A stretch of DNA of 49,372 bases. Origin: Klebsormidium nitens (Eukaryota > Streptophyta > Klebsormidiophyceae > Klebsormidiales > Klebsormidiaceae). The notes beneath the pieces are model-generated. The model saw only the letters and a program-made list of their open reading frames with translations. It searched no databases and was not told the DNA's origin. How positions within the stretch are numbered: position 1 is the first letter of the stretch; each line of letters opens with the position of its first letter. The DNA lies in NCBI GenBank assembly GCA_000708835.1, contig DF237098.1:1-49372 (forward strand), in the 5' to 3' direction. The position numbers were made by a program, and so were the translations under genes. Of the stretch, positions 9,301 through 17,523 are shown piece by piece.

Positions 9301-12300
9301 GGGTGTACGGGCGATCATTTGTCAAGGGATCGGGCTTGCTGTGATCTCTTCGGTGCTGCTTGATGCCAATCTGCACTCTTGAAAAACGGAACTGCATCCG
9401 CCTTTTTCCTGGAGTTTGGGGCATTGGATGCACGAGCTGCGTTACGACCCCGCTTCTCTTGCACAACGCCATTGGCCGTGGGGACGCCTCCAACGAGCTT
9501 TTGCAGAAGAACCACTTTTGGAGCAGGCTGGGCTCCGACGTAAAAGCTCGAGAAGTTCAAGAGTCACCGAGTTCTGCTGTGAACCCATTCTTGTTTTATT
9601 TTGCAGAACGCCATCCGCCAGTGGGACCCCTCCAACGAGCTCATGCACAAAAACTACTACGCACAAAAGCAAGCTGGGCTTCACCGTAAAAGGTCCGTAA
9701 GCTCAAATATCGCACAGAACGGCTGTTATCTCATCAGTACTTCCCCAGACCCTAAGAGTTAAACACACCAAAACCTGTTTCTGCAGAACGCTATTCGCCA
9801 GTGGGACCCCTCCAACGAGCTGATGCACAAGAACTACTTCTCGAGCAAGCTGGGCTTCGACGTTAAGCCGTGGTACTTCAACCGCACCAAGACGCTCGAC
9901 CCCACGGGCGTCACCTTCTTCAGCGACTACAACATCGTCGAGGCATGCGACGACGGTATTTCCTGGCCCGAGTCGGCGATCGAGTTCGTGAAGTACCTCC
10001 GGCGAAACGTGAGCAGATTGTGGTTTGCCTCGCGAGCCTTTAAAGTCTTCGGCTTACTGCTTAGGCCCGCTTCGTAACACAACATAAGGGAGGCGTGGGA
10101 CGTTTGAACTGGACCCGGCCCGACACCCGTCACTCTTACGACCATCGAGAACCTTGACTTTCTGGTTGAAAGCCGGTGCGTTGGATCGGTCGGGGCCAAA
10201 TTACACCGTCAACCCCGTTTCTCATCCGCTTGCGTTTGGACAACGTCGGAAACTTCCGTGCTGCCCATCTGAGAATCCAGACCTACCTACAGCCCAAGCC
10301 TTGAAAGCTCATCGTCTAGATTTTTACATTTTCTCTGCCGGGCGGTCCGGATGCCTTTGCCGTCTAGTGCCTGAATACATCAGTCACGTCTTCCCTTTTT
10401 CAAAAAGCTGGACACGCTCAACGCTTCAGCATGCGCTTCACGATTTTCGAAGTCTTCCAGAAGCAGAGCGCCCGCACGCGTTTGCGCAGAAACACTCAGT
10501 TTTTTGGGTCTCCTCTGCAGGGCGGTCCAGCAAATGCCTTTGCCGTCCAGGGCCAATTCACGCCGTCAACTTCGTTTTTCATCCGCTTACGATTAATCAA
10601 GTTCGACAGTCCAGAGATTGCCCAGTTTGGATGTTCAAAATGATTCCAAGCCCAAGCAAAAAGCCCGTTGTCTAAGAAAACGTACGACTCTCAACATCTC
10701 TTGTCTACAGGGCGGTCCGGTGGATGCCTTCGCCGTCCAGGTCCAGTTCACATCGATCACGCCGTTCCTCCTCCGCTTTGGTTCGGACAAGCTCGGACAG
10801 TTCGGCATCCCCATCTGGATGTCCGATTGGTTTGCAGAGTCTCATCTTTGAAGACGTACGACTCACAAGTTCTCTCTCTTCTACAGGGCGGTCCGGTGGA
10901 TGCTTTCGCGGTCCAGGGCCAATTCACATCGATCACGCCGTTCCTCCTCCGCTTCGCTTTGGACAAGCTCGGACAGTTCGGCATCCCCATCTGGATGTCC
11001 GAAGTCAACCTCCGCCTGGCCAGCGAGCCGTACTCAGCTCAAGCGCAGCGCGACAACTTCGAGCTGATTGTGCGGGAGCTGTATGCGCACCCTGCGGTTG
11101 ATGTGAGTCGTTTGTCGCCTCCGTTTGTTCCAGTTTGGATCAGCAGCCTTTTATCTCGATGCGTCGATTTGCTTTCCTGGCTTCATTAGATCGCCCCGGG
11201 TCTTTGTGCGCAATCCACAAACACAAACTCTTCATCAGAGCGAAGTCTTTGTGTTCCCTATGGTTGATGTGAGTCGTTTGTCGACTCCGTTTGTTCCACT
11301 TTGGATCAACGATAATCCATCTTGTCGAAGCCTGAAAGGCATACTCTCCCTTGACGCAGCAAAATTGCCCCGAGCCTTTGCGCAGTTCACAGTATTGAAA
11401 TTTTTTCATCACAGCAACGTCTTTCTGTTCAAGAGGTCAAAATGGCTTCGCTTCGCTTATTGCTCAAGCCGCTTTCCGCCCAATCCTCGACGATTACGAG
11501 CTGCGCACCGTTTTCGAATTCGGGAATTTGAAAAACCTTGCAGACGCGTCATCGTATACGACACCGTGGGCGACAGTTCCAGTCCATGTTTGCACCGCTT
11601 TGGTGCTGTACCGAGAAGTGTTGCTCGTTGATTTGATCCGAATTTATTCTTGTCCGGCACTTCCCTTCTTCAGGCGGTATTGCTCTCTCAGACCTGAACC
11701 CCCATCCGAGAGTGGATGAAAGGGCCTTACAACGGGAATAACCCGCCTGTATGACATCGACTTCTTCATCGGCTCGGATTTATGATCCGATCAGATTCTT
11801 ACAAGCCATGTTCCGTTTTCAGGCGCTATTGCTCTCTCAGACCTGGACCCCCCTCCGGGAGTGGATGAACGGCACATGTGACGGGAACAAGTGCCTGTAC
11901 AACTACGACTACACGCTCCGCCCCGTTGGCACGCTGTGGGAGAACCTCTACTACAACGAGTGGATGACGACCGGAATCGTCGGCAGGACTAACGCCGCCG
12001 GGCAGTTCGCGTTCCGGGGCTTTGCCGGAAAGTACAACGCGACGGTGAGTTCTATCTTGCCGGACTTCTGTATGCTTTCCGAGACTTCTTTGCATACTTT
12101 TTCTGAATATTTTAAGAGCCTGTACTGCGACGAGTGGATGATAACTGGGATCGTCGGAGGACGAACTCTGCTGGGCAGTTTGCGTTCCGGGGCTTTGCCG
12201 GAAAGTACAACGCGACGGTGAGTTGTCGTTTGCTGCATGCTTTTTGCTTACAGGAATTAGTTCGCTTGTTTATGTTGAAGATTTTCAAAAGCCTGTACGT

Positions 12301-13250
12301 TAAGGAGTGATTTGAGGACGACCGAGATTGTCGGCAGGAGCAGACTCTGCTTGGCAGATTGCGTTCCGGGGCTGTACAATGCAACGGTGGTTTGTCGTTT
12401 GCCGCCTATTTGATCCCTTTCAAGACTTTGGCCTACTCGGCTGAAAAGGACGCCGCTTCATTGACTTGATCACGTACTTGAATCTTTGGAAGTCAAAGCC
12501 TCCTGGGCAGTTCGCGTTTGGAGCTTTGCAGGGTAGTAATGCTATGTGAGGTCTCATTGGCTGCCGTACTTTAATCTGAAGGTTCGTTACTTTCGCACGC
12601 GAAGTCTTTCTTTTTGTGAGTGGATAATGAGAGGAGTTGCCAGAGGAGATCTGGCAGCCGGCTGTTTGCTTTTGCGGGCTTCGCTGGAAAGCACAATTTT
12701 ACAGAGGTTTCTCATCTCTGGAGAATCACAACTGTAGCCAGAATTGCTCCCTTCGATTTCAGAATTCTCAATCAGCACTTATCCTCTACAGGTGAACGGC
12801 ACATTCAATTCCACGCACGCCTACCAGACCTCCTACCAGTTCGTCGTCGAGCCACTCAATACGACGGTCAACGTCAGCACATACGCTACCCAGACGGCGG
12901 CGCCTTATGTCGCCTTCACCAACGGCACCATTGTGTCGAACGCCAGCATCCCGGCCAATCTGACTCAGGCCCGGAGGACTTATAACATCTCCCAAGTAAC
13001 CCCCAACGGCGGGTTCTATAACCTATCCTCCACTTTGGACGTATCCACGCCGTTCATCAACATTTACACCGGCTCGGACAACATCGCCGGGCAGATTTAC
13101 CACCTGGAGAAGACGCCCGGGAACAATAACCTATCGTCTTACCGGGTGGTGCCCGGGTCGGCCCCGCAGACTGTTACCGTTGTGGCCCCGCTAACCCCGC
13201 TTAACAGGTACCCGATTAGCACGGTGCAGACTTTCGTCATCCCCACCTAA
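3290..13250 (+). CDS. Secreted CBM + GH10 glycosidase (endo-1,4-beta-xylanase family), 11 exons
   Basis: Exons: 3290-3347, 5595-5722, 6167-6382, 6717-6797, 7300-7527, 7994-8205, 8845-9064, 9787-10008, 10887-11102, 11823-12044, 12792-13250 (stop TAA). They total 2262 nt and encode 753 residues. Every junction is GT-AG. Intron 1 is phase 1, intron 6 phase 2, and all others phase 0. Order: signal peptide (1-20), P/S/T/Q-rich linker (to about 62), CBM4_9/CBM22-like module (63-235), GH10 barrel (238 to about 560), plant-GH10-type tail (to 601), sequon-rich domain (602-753). GH10 hallmarks are VRKRDVIVTV, FPFGS, RGHTIFW, WDPSNE with acid/base Glu392 (codon 9817) and IPIWMSE with nucleophile Glu494 (codon 11001). 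The family cleaves xylan backbones by a retaining mechanism in the cell wall. Some subsite residues differ from the family norm, so xylanase activity is inference. The introns are full of partial exon copies, described separately. Confidence 0.9.
5130..5594 (+). repeat. Repeated 3' ends of intron 1
   Basis: The sequence leading to the true acceptor (CCAGTCTGTTAACTTCTCGT at about 5562, acceptor at 5594) has similar versions at about 5437 (CCAGTCTACTCAACCTCTCG, with its own TGTGCAG) and about 5137 (CCAGTCTGCTGATTTCTCGT). These look like tandem copies of the intron end. Confidence 0.5.
6012..6092 (+). pseudogene. Decayed copy of exon 3 start in intron 2
   Basis: A TTTTGCA acceptor-like string is followed by sequence matching the first 75 bases or so of exon 3 (true start 6167), including the equivalents of GAGACCCT and TTTGCCGG. 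It contains an in-frame stop. It lies 147 bp upstream of the true copy. Confidence 0.6.
6167..7527 (+). other. Exons 3-5: CBM4_9/CBM22-like carbohydrate-binding module
   Basis: Exons 3, 4 and 5 together (residues 63-237) show the usual landmarks of this beta-sandwich family: NLVESPQPFAG at the start, SDRTYIAVTNR, VGSFYKVGAYVKISG across the exon 3/4 junction, LRMTFNFNGNDYK, CAAIVSVAYSDCYTLVLGAI, and the closing FEIDIYSVAVVG strand. Plant GH10 proteins normally carry one or more such modules before the catalytic domain. All three exons are phase 0 at both ends. Confidence 0.8.
7120..7211 (+). pseudogene. Partial copy of exon 5 in intron 4, with acceptor
   Basis: The acceptor TTCTTTGCAG (ending 7139) is followed by 24 codons (7140-7211) that align without gaps to the start of exon 5 (7300-7371). 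Six codon differences are synonymous and two change residues (Cys to Arg, Thr to Ile). Similarity ends after GlyProAla. The frame stays open to a stop near 7270. The offset is 160 bp. Confidence 0.75.
8401..8795 (+). pseudogene. Three decayed copies of exon 7 start in intron 6
   Basis: Copies begin at 8401, 8581 and 8685; the true exon begins at 8845. Each follows an acceptor-like tract (TCCATTCCAG, CTTTTTCCAG, CTTTTCCAG) and starts with a version of the Tyr-Ala-Met-Gln codons. The third is close to the true exon through GTCCAGGTGATCAACC and then meets a TAA at about 8755. The first two are much more diverged, so the copies have different ages. Confidence 0.7.
9139..9246 (+). pseudogene. Copy of exon 7 end with intact donor (exon 7b)
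   Basis: 9151-9240 aligns without gaps to the last 30 codons of exon 7 (8975-9064). All six differences are synonymous third-position changes, and the copy keeps a good donor (GTGAGG at 9241). A possible acceptor TTTAG at about 9136 would join exon 6 in frame but skip the RGHTIFW part. It could be an alternative exon, a fossil, or a conversion tract from a paralogue. Confidence 0.75.
9465..9690 (+). pseudogene. Two copies of exon 8 start in intron 7
   Basis: The copy at 9465-9545 keeps most of the exon 8 sequence but has lost the catalytic motif context (WDPSNE became GDASNE). The copy at 9607-9690 follows a perfect TTGCAG acceptor, encodes NAIRQWDPSNELMHKNY with four synonymous changes, then breaks by indel. 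The true exon starts at 9787. Offsets are 142 and 180 bp. Confidence 0.75.
10171..10886 (+). pseudogene. Four-unit array of exon 9 start copies in intron 8
   Basis: Units start at about 10171, 10341, 10522 and 10711, before the true exon 9 at 10887; the steps are 170, 181, 189 and 176 bp. Each contains the GGCGGTCC...GTCCAGGGCCAATTC region. The last unit is open from its acceptor (CTACAG, ending 10710) through IPIWMS, then diverges just at the nucleophile Glu codon (Asp-Trp instead of Glu-Val). The intron piece before each unit (CGTACGACTC...CTACAG) is duplicated too. Decay increases with distance from the true exon. Confidence 0.8.
11096..11420 (+). repeat. Tandem copies of exon 9 end and donor in intron 9
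   Basis: The exon 9 terminus plus donor (GGTTGATGTGAGTCGTTTGT) recurs at about 11262, 166 bp downstream, and the following 40 bases match as well. A second element (GCCCCGGGTCTTTG near 11192) recurs as GCCCCGAGCCTTTG near 11369. Confidence 0.7.
11671..11765 (+). pseudogene. Decayed copy of exon 10 start
   Basis: CAGGCGGTATTGCTCTCTCA at 11671 matches the acceptor and start of exon 10 (true start 11823, 149 bp downstream) but carries a TGA eight codons in. Similarity continues through the region of GAGTGGATGAA and then fades. Confidence 0.7.
12100..12720 (+). pseudogene. Four-unit array of exon 10 end copies in intron 10
   Basis: The true exon 10 ends at donor 12045. Donor-equivalent positions recur at about 12218, 12387, 12546 and 12714 (steps 173, 169, 159 and 168 bp). 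The first copy is almost identical to the true exon over its last 50 bases and keeps GTGAGT. Later units show progressive loss (frame breaks, internal deletion, loss of the donor). All copies lie downstream of the true exon. Confidence 0.8.
12792..13250 (+). other. Exon 11: sequon-rich C-terminal domain
   Basis: The last exon encodes 152 residues after the GH10 tail. It is rich in Asn, Thr, Ser and Val and contains ten N-glycosylation sequons (NGT, NST, NTT, NVS, NGT, NAS, NLT, NIS, NLS, NLS). No cysteine is seen, and I do not recognise the fold. It is predicted to be extracellular and heavily glycosylated; a wall-anchoring or spacer role is only a guess. Confidence 0.6.
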
Positions 13251-15267
13251 TCATTGGTCAGACCGGGGTACGGGTAGCTTAACTGACTCAGTTAGGTTAC
13301 GCAGCCTTCCCAATTGAGCAAGGCAAAGTGGTGACACTAAGTTATTGCACGCCGGACGAAGTCGGGTGCAACCATTTCCGGATTCATTTTTGCTCCACGT
13401 AGTTATAGAGGCCCGTGCAGGGATTGTAGAGGCGCCCTGCTTGCTTACCGTCGTAGTGAGACTGGCATAGGGATTCGAGAGGCGCTGCTTGCTCCATCAT
13501 TTCAGTGGTCATGTAACAAGGGTTTGGCGGCGGAGCAAGGAAAAACCGAACCGTACTGGAACCATTTCGTAAGTTGGTTGTATGCTTGTCAATTTATTGT
13601 CCCACCATCAATCTTCTTCATGACAGTAAAGTCACGCATGCACTTTGTGATGCTGCACCATCTGACCCGACTATTCAGACCGTACAGTTCCGTCAGTAAG
13701 TCTGCATGGGTGCCCAGCTCGACTCGACTCCAACCCTTCTAAACCTTCCCTCCCGTTCGAAGTTCCAATGAAGAGCTCACTGAGTCAGTGATATATGATA
13801 GCCTGCGTTCGGCTAGGCTCACTGTCCGATCAGGCCCCAATGATGGCACGTTAAACTTAGCCTTGAAGCGCCGCCAACATTTGCATGATTGAAGCGGACG
13901 GGACTCATATTCAAACTCGAAACATGTTAGTACGTACGACCGCAAACTTATCGCATGCCTGCATGGCTGGCATGCGAGGAATGCTTGAATGTGGGTAGCC
14001 GCCCACCTGGCTAGGCTAGGCCCGCATCCTAATGCAATGGGTCAAATGCCGGGATCATGTTTTGCTTGCATGGTGCACTTGAACCGTGTTCAATGTACAT
14101 GTGCGATGAACTAAGGCCCAGCGCACGGCCTTAAGTTCAATCAATGCACACACGATGGCGGGCCTAGAGCTAGTATGGGTAGCAAATTACGATACGTAAC
14201 TACATTGCGCTGAGTCAGTGATTCAATGATCACTGAATCAACCTTGCCAGGCGGCGCCTGCATGTACGTAATAGTGTGTACGTGTGTGTGTACGTGCTTA
14301 AGTTACATGAACGTTCAATAGGCCCGTGCATGCGGCAGTTGATCGAATTTCTAGATTCATGAGCAGTATGTTCTATCGAGCTGCATATTATATTGACTGA
14401 GCCTGATCATGGCTCGGTTTAAACGTACGCCACGGGCCCGCCACCCAACTCGAACTCGAACTCCAACTGTTGGATCCAACATTTTTTGGATGCCCTGCCA
14501 GGAAGCCGCGGCCGGAGCTAGCAGTATTGTGATCATGATAATCATTGACTCATGGCTCGAGCATGACGGGCTAAATTAATTTGAACTTAGCGCCGCGGTC
14601 GCTTCGAAAGACCAGCCTGCGCATTCATGCAGCCGCACATGCCCGGCGCGCCAGAGTGTCCCGACAACTTCTCATAGGCTCGTGACCGTCTCAATGCTCT
14701 AGGCTAGATATCTAGCAACGATCTGCAGCGATCCAGCGTTTCTCACCTAGCTCAAAGAAATATTCTGGCACGAGAATGCCCAACTCGTCGATTTGACAAG
14801 AGTAATTGTTGCAGTGGGTCTGAATCTCTGTTTGGGCAGGTGACAATGTACACAGGAAATGTATAATCTAGATACCTGAAGTCAGGCCTAAAGCTGTCTA
14901 CAAAACCGTTCGGTTCCTAGTACTTTCGTCTGCAAAGGGGTCCTAGTCATCAGAAGACTACTAGAATGAAAACTAGGTGCTTAGTTTCATCGAATGGTTC
15001 CAAGCTCGTGTGGGGCGCCATAATCTGGCCCAGCTCTGAAAGTTTATGCAACCTAGACTAGGGACAGGAGCATACTGTATAAATAATCTGCTCCGTTAAG
15101 AAGAAATTCTGAAAACCCCTATATGTCAACAGATCCTTGATTTGATCACCAAACTCTTGATTAACCCCTAACAAGCTTCATCCTGAATCGAAACTTTAAC
15201 GAACCGTCCTTGTGGATTTGAAAATTTGCATCTTGCCTCGTAACCAGTATGTAACCCCTGACAAAAA
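13251..15267. other. Intergenic region, palindrome-rich, no gene seen
   Basis: After the GH10 stop there is no convincing coding frame for 2 kb. It holds a 15-bp odd palindrome TAACTGACTCAGTTA (13280-13294), an imperfect direct repeat (AGGGATTGTAGAGGCG at about 13418 and AGGGATTCGAGAGGCG at about 13472), and a cluster of hairpins between 13.9 and 14.5 kb. A TATAAATA string is at 15077-15084. Confidence 0.5.
13951..14481. repeat. Cluster of inverted repeats
   Basis: Perfect or near-perfect stems: TCGCATGCC / GGCATGCGA (13951-13977, 9-nt loop); TTGAAC / GTTCAA (14079-14093); TGAACTAAGGCC / GGCCTTAAGTTCA with one bulge (14107-14139); TGATTCA / TGAATCA (around 14219-14240); and the palindrome TGTTGGATCCAACA (14468-14481). 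Confidence 0.6.
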
Positions 15268-15825
15268 TTGAAACGCCGCGCTCATCCGGGCCTACCACTA
15301 CGTATGCACAGAGTACCATCTTCCACCTACACGTCGATCATTTCTAAGCCTAACCTTTCCGGAACTCCTTCGAAGCGTCATCTCACACGCGCGATCTCAG
15401 AGGCTCCATTCCGTCCCCTGCAGCGCCACAGGGATCCCTCGGTAATTGGTCCAACTCACTCGGGCTTCAGTCCCCGGTCGCTCAAAAGGGGTACTTCTCG
15501 ACGCGGCTTTTGCCCGGGAGCTTGCGCCGGCCGCAGCTTCACCATGATGCGCACAAGATGCGCATGCCACGAAACTCCCACGAAACATATTCCGCCCACG
15601 ATGCATCCGATCGTGGACGGAACCAAGTTGGCGCCAGATCAGGTGTCCCGCCGTCGTTGGGGCGCCGCCAGCGAGGCCCTGCACGCGGCGACAGATGAGT
15701 GTCAGAAGAAGGGCATATGGTCGCCGCGTGTGGCGAAGGCTTTGACCCTGGACACGGGAGGATCGGGGGCACGGATCGAACGGACGAGATTGCTGCGGAA
15801 GGAAACACGGACGAGCTCGATCTAA
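15268..15825 (+). CDS. Unrecognised ORF, 185 aa
   Basis: This is an open frame rich in Arg, Thr and Pro in a locally GC-rich stretch, with no domain I recognise. A TATAAATA string lies 190 bp upstream. Other frames over the same stretch are also fairly open, so it may be noncoding or part of a decayed element. A second plus-strand frame from about 15699 to 15905 (residues like EIAAEGNTDELDLMDRLAQKQLQ) has a more protein-like composition and may be the better candidate. Confidence 0.2.
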   Translation: MKRRAHPGLPLRMHRVPSSTYTSIISKPNLSGTPSKRHLTRAISEAPFRPLQRHRDPSVIGPTHSGFSPRSLKRGTSRRGFCPGACAGRSFTMMRTRCACHETPTKHIPPTMHPIVDGTKLAPDQVSRRRWGAASEALHAATDECQKKGIWSPRVAKALTLDTGGSGARIERTRLLRKETRTSSI

Positions 15826-16465
15826 TGGACAGATTGGCGCAGAAGCAATTACAGGATTCCGGCGAGTCGCATACCGGAAGCGCGCGGAATGAAAGGAGGC
15901 GTTAGACTAGCTACCGGCTGTTGCCGGGACAAAAGCTTCGACGGCCGCTGAGTTTGCGTCCCGCCTTTGCCTGGTGAATTGTCCCCATACGAACCCTTGG
16001 TTGTTCTCTTTTCCCGATCGAGCCTGTTCAGTTTAGTAGCGAGTCTCTCGAACTCAAGGGGAACGTAAGAGTGCCTCACTGTCCAACCAGCACGGGCTTT
16101 GAATGGCAGGATTGCATTTGCATGCCACGACGTAGAAGGATCCCAAATCATTGCAAAGAAGTGACCCGCGCAATCAAAGCGCACGAGAGAGCTTGCCTGA
16201 TTTCAGAATATTGAACCTCAAAGGCGCCTTTATCCTTCGACAGTTTGCGTATGAAAAGAGTTCGATTGTAAACTACCACGTGTTAATCCAGATAGATCTG
16301 ACGAGACGACCTTGACGGGGTCAGACACGGTCCTGAACTGGAAGAGAAGGTTGGCGATGCCAAGCTCAAAGCCCGCGATCGGACGAAGTACGTGACGGGG
16401 AGGTAAATGCCAAAGATTTTGCCGATGACGTCAGTCGACGCCATGCCTCGCCAGACCGCTGCGCA

Positions 16466-16720
16466 ATGGGAAACCAATCGGGAAGTCAGCTTTTCCGATC
16501 AATCATGGATTTCTGGACGACCAAGGAACCGACCGGAGGTTTCCGAGGTCCCGAGCTTACCGATGAGTTGGCAAGGGAACAATGGGATCCCACTGTGCGA
16601 ACGTTGGTCAACGGAGCCGATGCGGCGGCGCGTGCGCGCGATCTCGCAGCGTTGCCAGACACGCGTGCGCGCGCTTTTCTGGGGTTTGCTTGGCTGACAT
16701 GTTCAGCGGCTTCACGGTAG
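16466..16720 (+). CDS. Unrecognised ORF, 84 aa
   Basis: It starts MGNQSGSQLFRSIMDFW and continues with an acidic, Ala/Arg-rich helical-looking segment (ELTDELAREQWDPTVRTLV, then DAAARARDLAALPDTRARAF). GC is higher than in the flanks. No family is recognised, and no intron continuation could be established. A chance ORF is possible. Confidence 0.2.
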   Translation: MGNQSGSQLFRSIMDFWTTKEPTGGFRGPELTDELAREQWDPTVRTLVNGADAAARARDLAALPDTRARAFLGFAWLTCSAASR

Positions 16721-16974
16721 AGGTGCAGCGGAGCCTTTCGAATGAGCGGGAAAGATCCGCAGGGCCACAGCGCGGGACTTTGTGCCGGTGGCGTCAGCCA
16801 TACTAATGACGACGTCAGCCTTTGAGTGGGGAAGCTCGTTGTTATACTCTCACCGCGCAAATCAAAGCGGTCCTCCTCTTCTCTTCGGTTTGGCTTTACA
16901 GAGCGCCACCTAGAAAAGGTACGGCACAGCGCAAGATCGCTGATCATGCGCCTGAGGCTTCACAGATCGAAGGC

Positions 16975-17523
16975 CTACACGACGTCCTTGATTTTCCTTG
17001 TCGATGAATGAGAAAGCTGAACTCTTGACAGAGTCCTCCGTGCTTGTTCGTATGACCAGCGCCCAAAGCCCCGAGAAACCAGCCAGAGCCCCAGCCGTTG
17101 AAAGAAAGAACGAGAGAGCACGAGTAGCGCTTTTTCCGAGCCTGCGGCAGCAGATAGGAACGGCGCAACTTTGTAAGGGGTGGCATCCGACAGAAACGCA
17201 TGGAACACAGCATGGGCCTCATAAGTGCCCAAGAGGCTATTGCCGTCATTGCCAGCTAGAGTCGCATGTGCTATTTCTGAGGTCATAACCGTCATGACTT
17301 CGTTTTGCTTCAATGCAATGTCTTGGACCAGATGACTGTCACAAGCTTGGTCCATGGAAGCTTGACCGATGGAAGCTCTGATTGACTGCGCACAATCGAG
17401 GCTCATTCTGGATATTGCACCTCTGACGCAGATTCTGGATCCAGCACAACTGTCTAGTCTCGTAGCTTGCAGCACGTTATTGCACACTGTCAAAAAAAGC
17501 TGAGCGGGCTTGTCCTTAGGCAA
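16975..17523 (-). CDS. Unrecognised ORF, 182 aa
   Basis: This is a long minus-strand frame with mixed hydrophobic and polar composition. No motif or domain is recognised. The length is at the upper edge of what chance gives at this GC content, so support is weak. Confidence 0.15.
   Translation of the reverse strand: MPKDKPAQLFLTVCNNVLQATRLDSCAGSRICVRGAISRMSLDCAQSIRASIGQASMDQACDSHLVQDIALKQNEVMTVMTSEIAHATLAGNDGNSLLGTYEAHAVFHAFLSDATPYKVAPFLSAAAGSEKALLVLSRSFFQRLGLWLVSRGFGRWSYEQARRTLSRVQLSHSSTRKIKDVV

Larger units (their letters stand above)
7994..12044 (+). other. Exons 6-10: GH10 catalytic domain
   Basis: Residues 238-601. Both catalytic Glu residues are present (Glu392 in WDPSNE, Glu494 in IPIWMSE), as is RGHTIFW (338-344). 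Relative to plant GH10 proteins, the ENE of the usual ENELKWY is replaced by NSA (YNSALKWY), and the His of QGH(F) is Gln (VQGQF). The end (FAFRGFAGKYNATV) matches the small beta domain that follows the barrel in plant GH10 enzymes. The fold looks intact, but substrate contacts at subsites -2 and -1 are probably altered. Confidence 0.8.
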
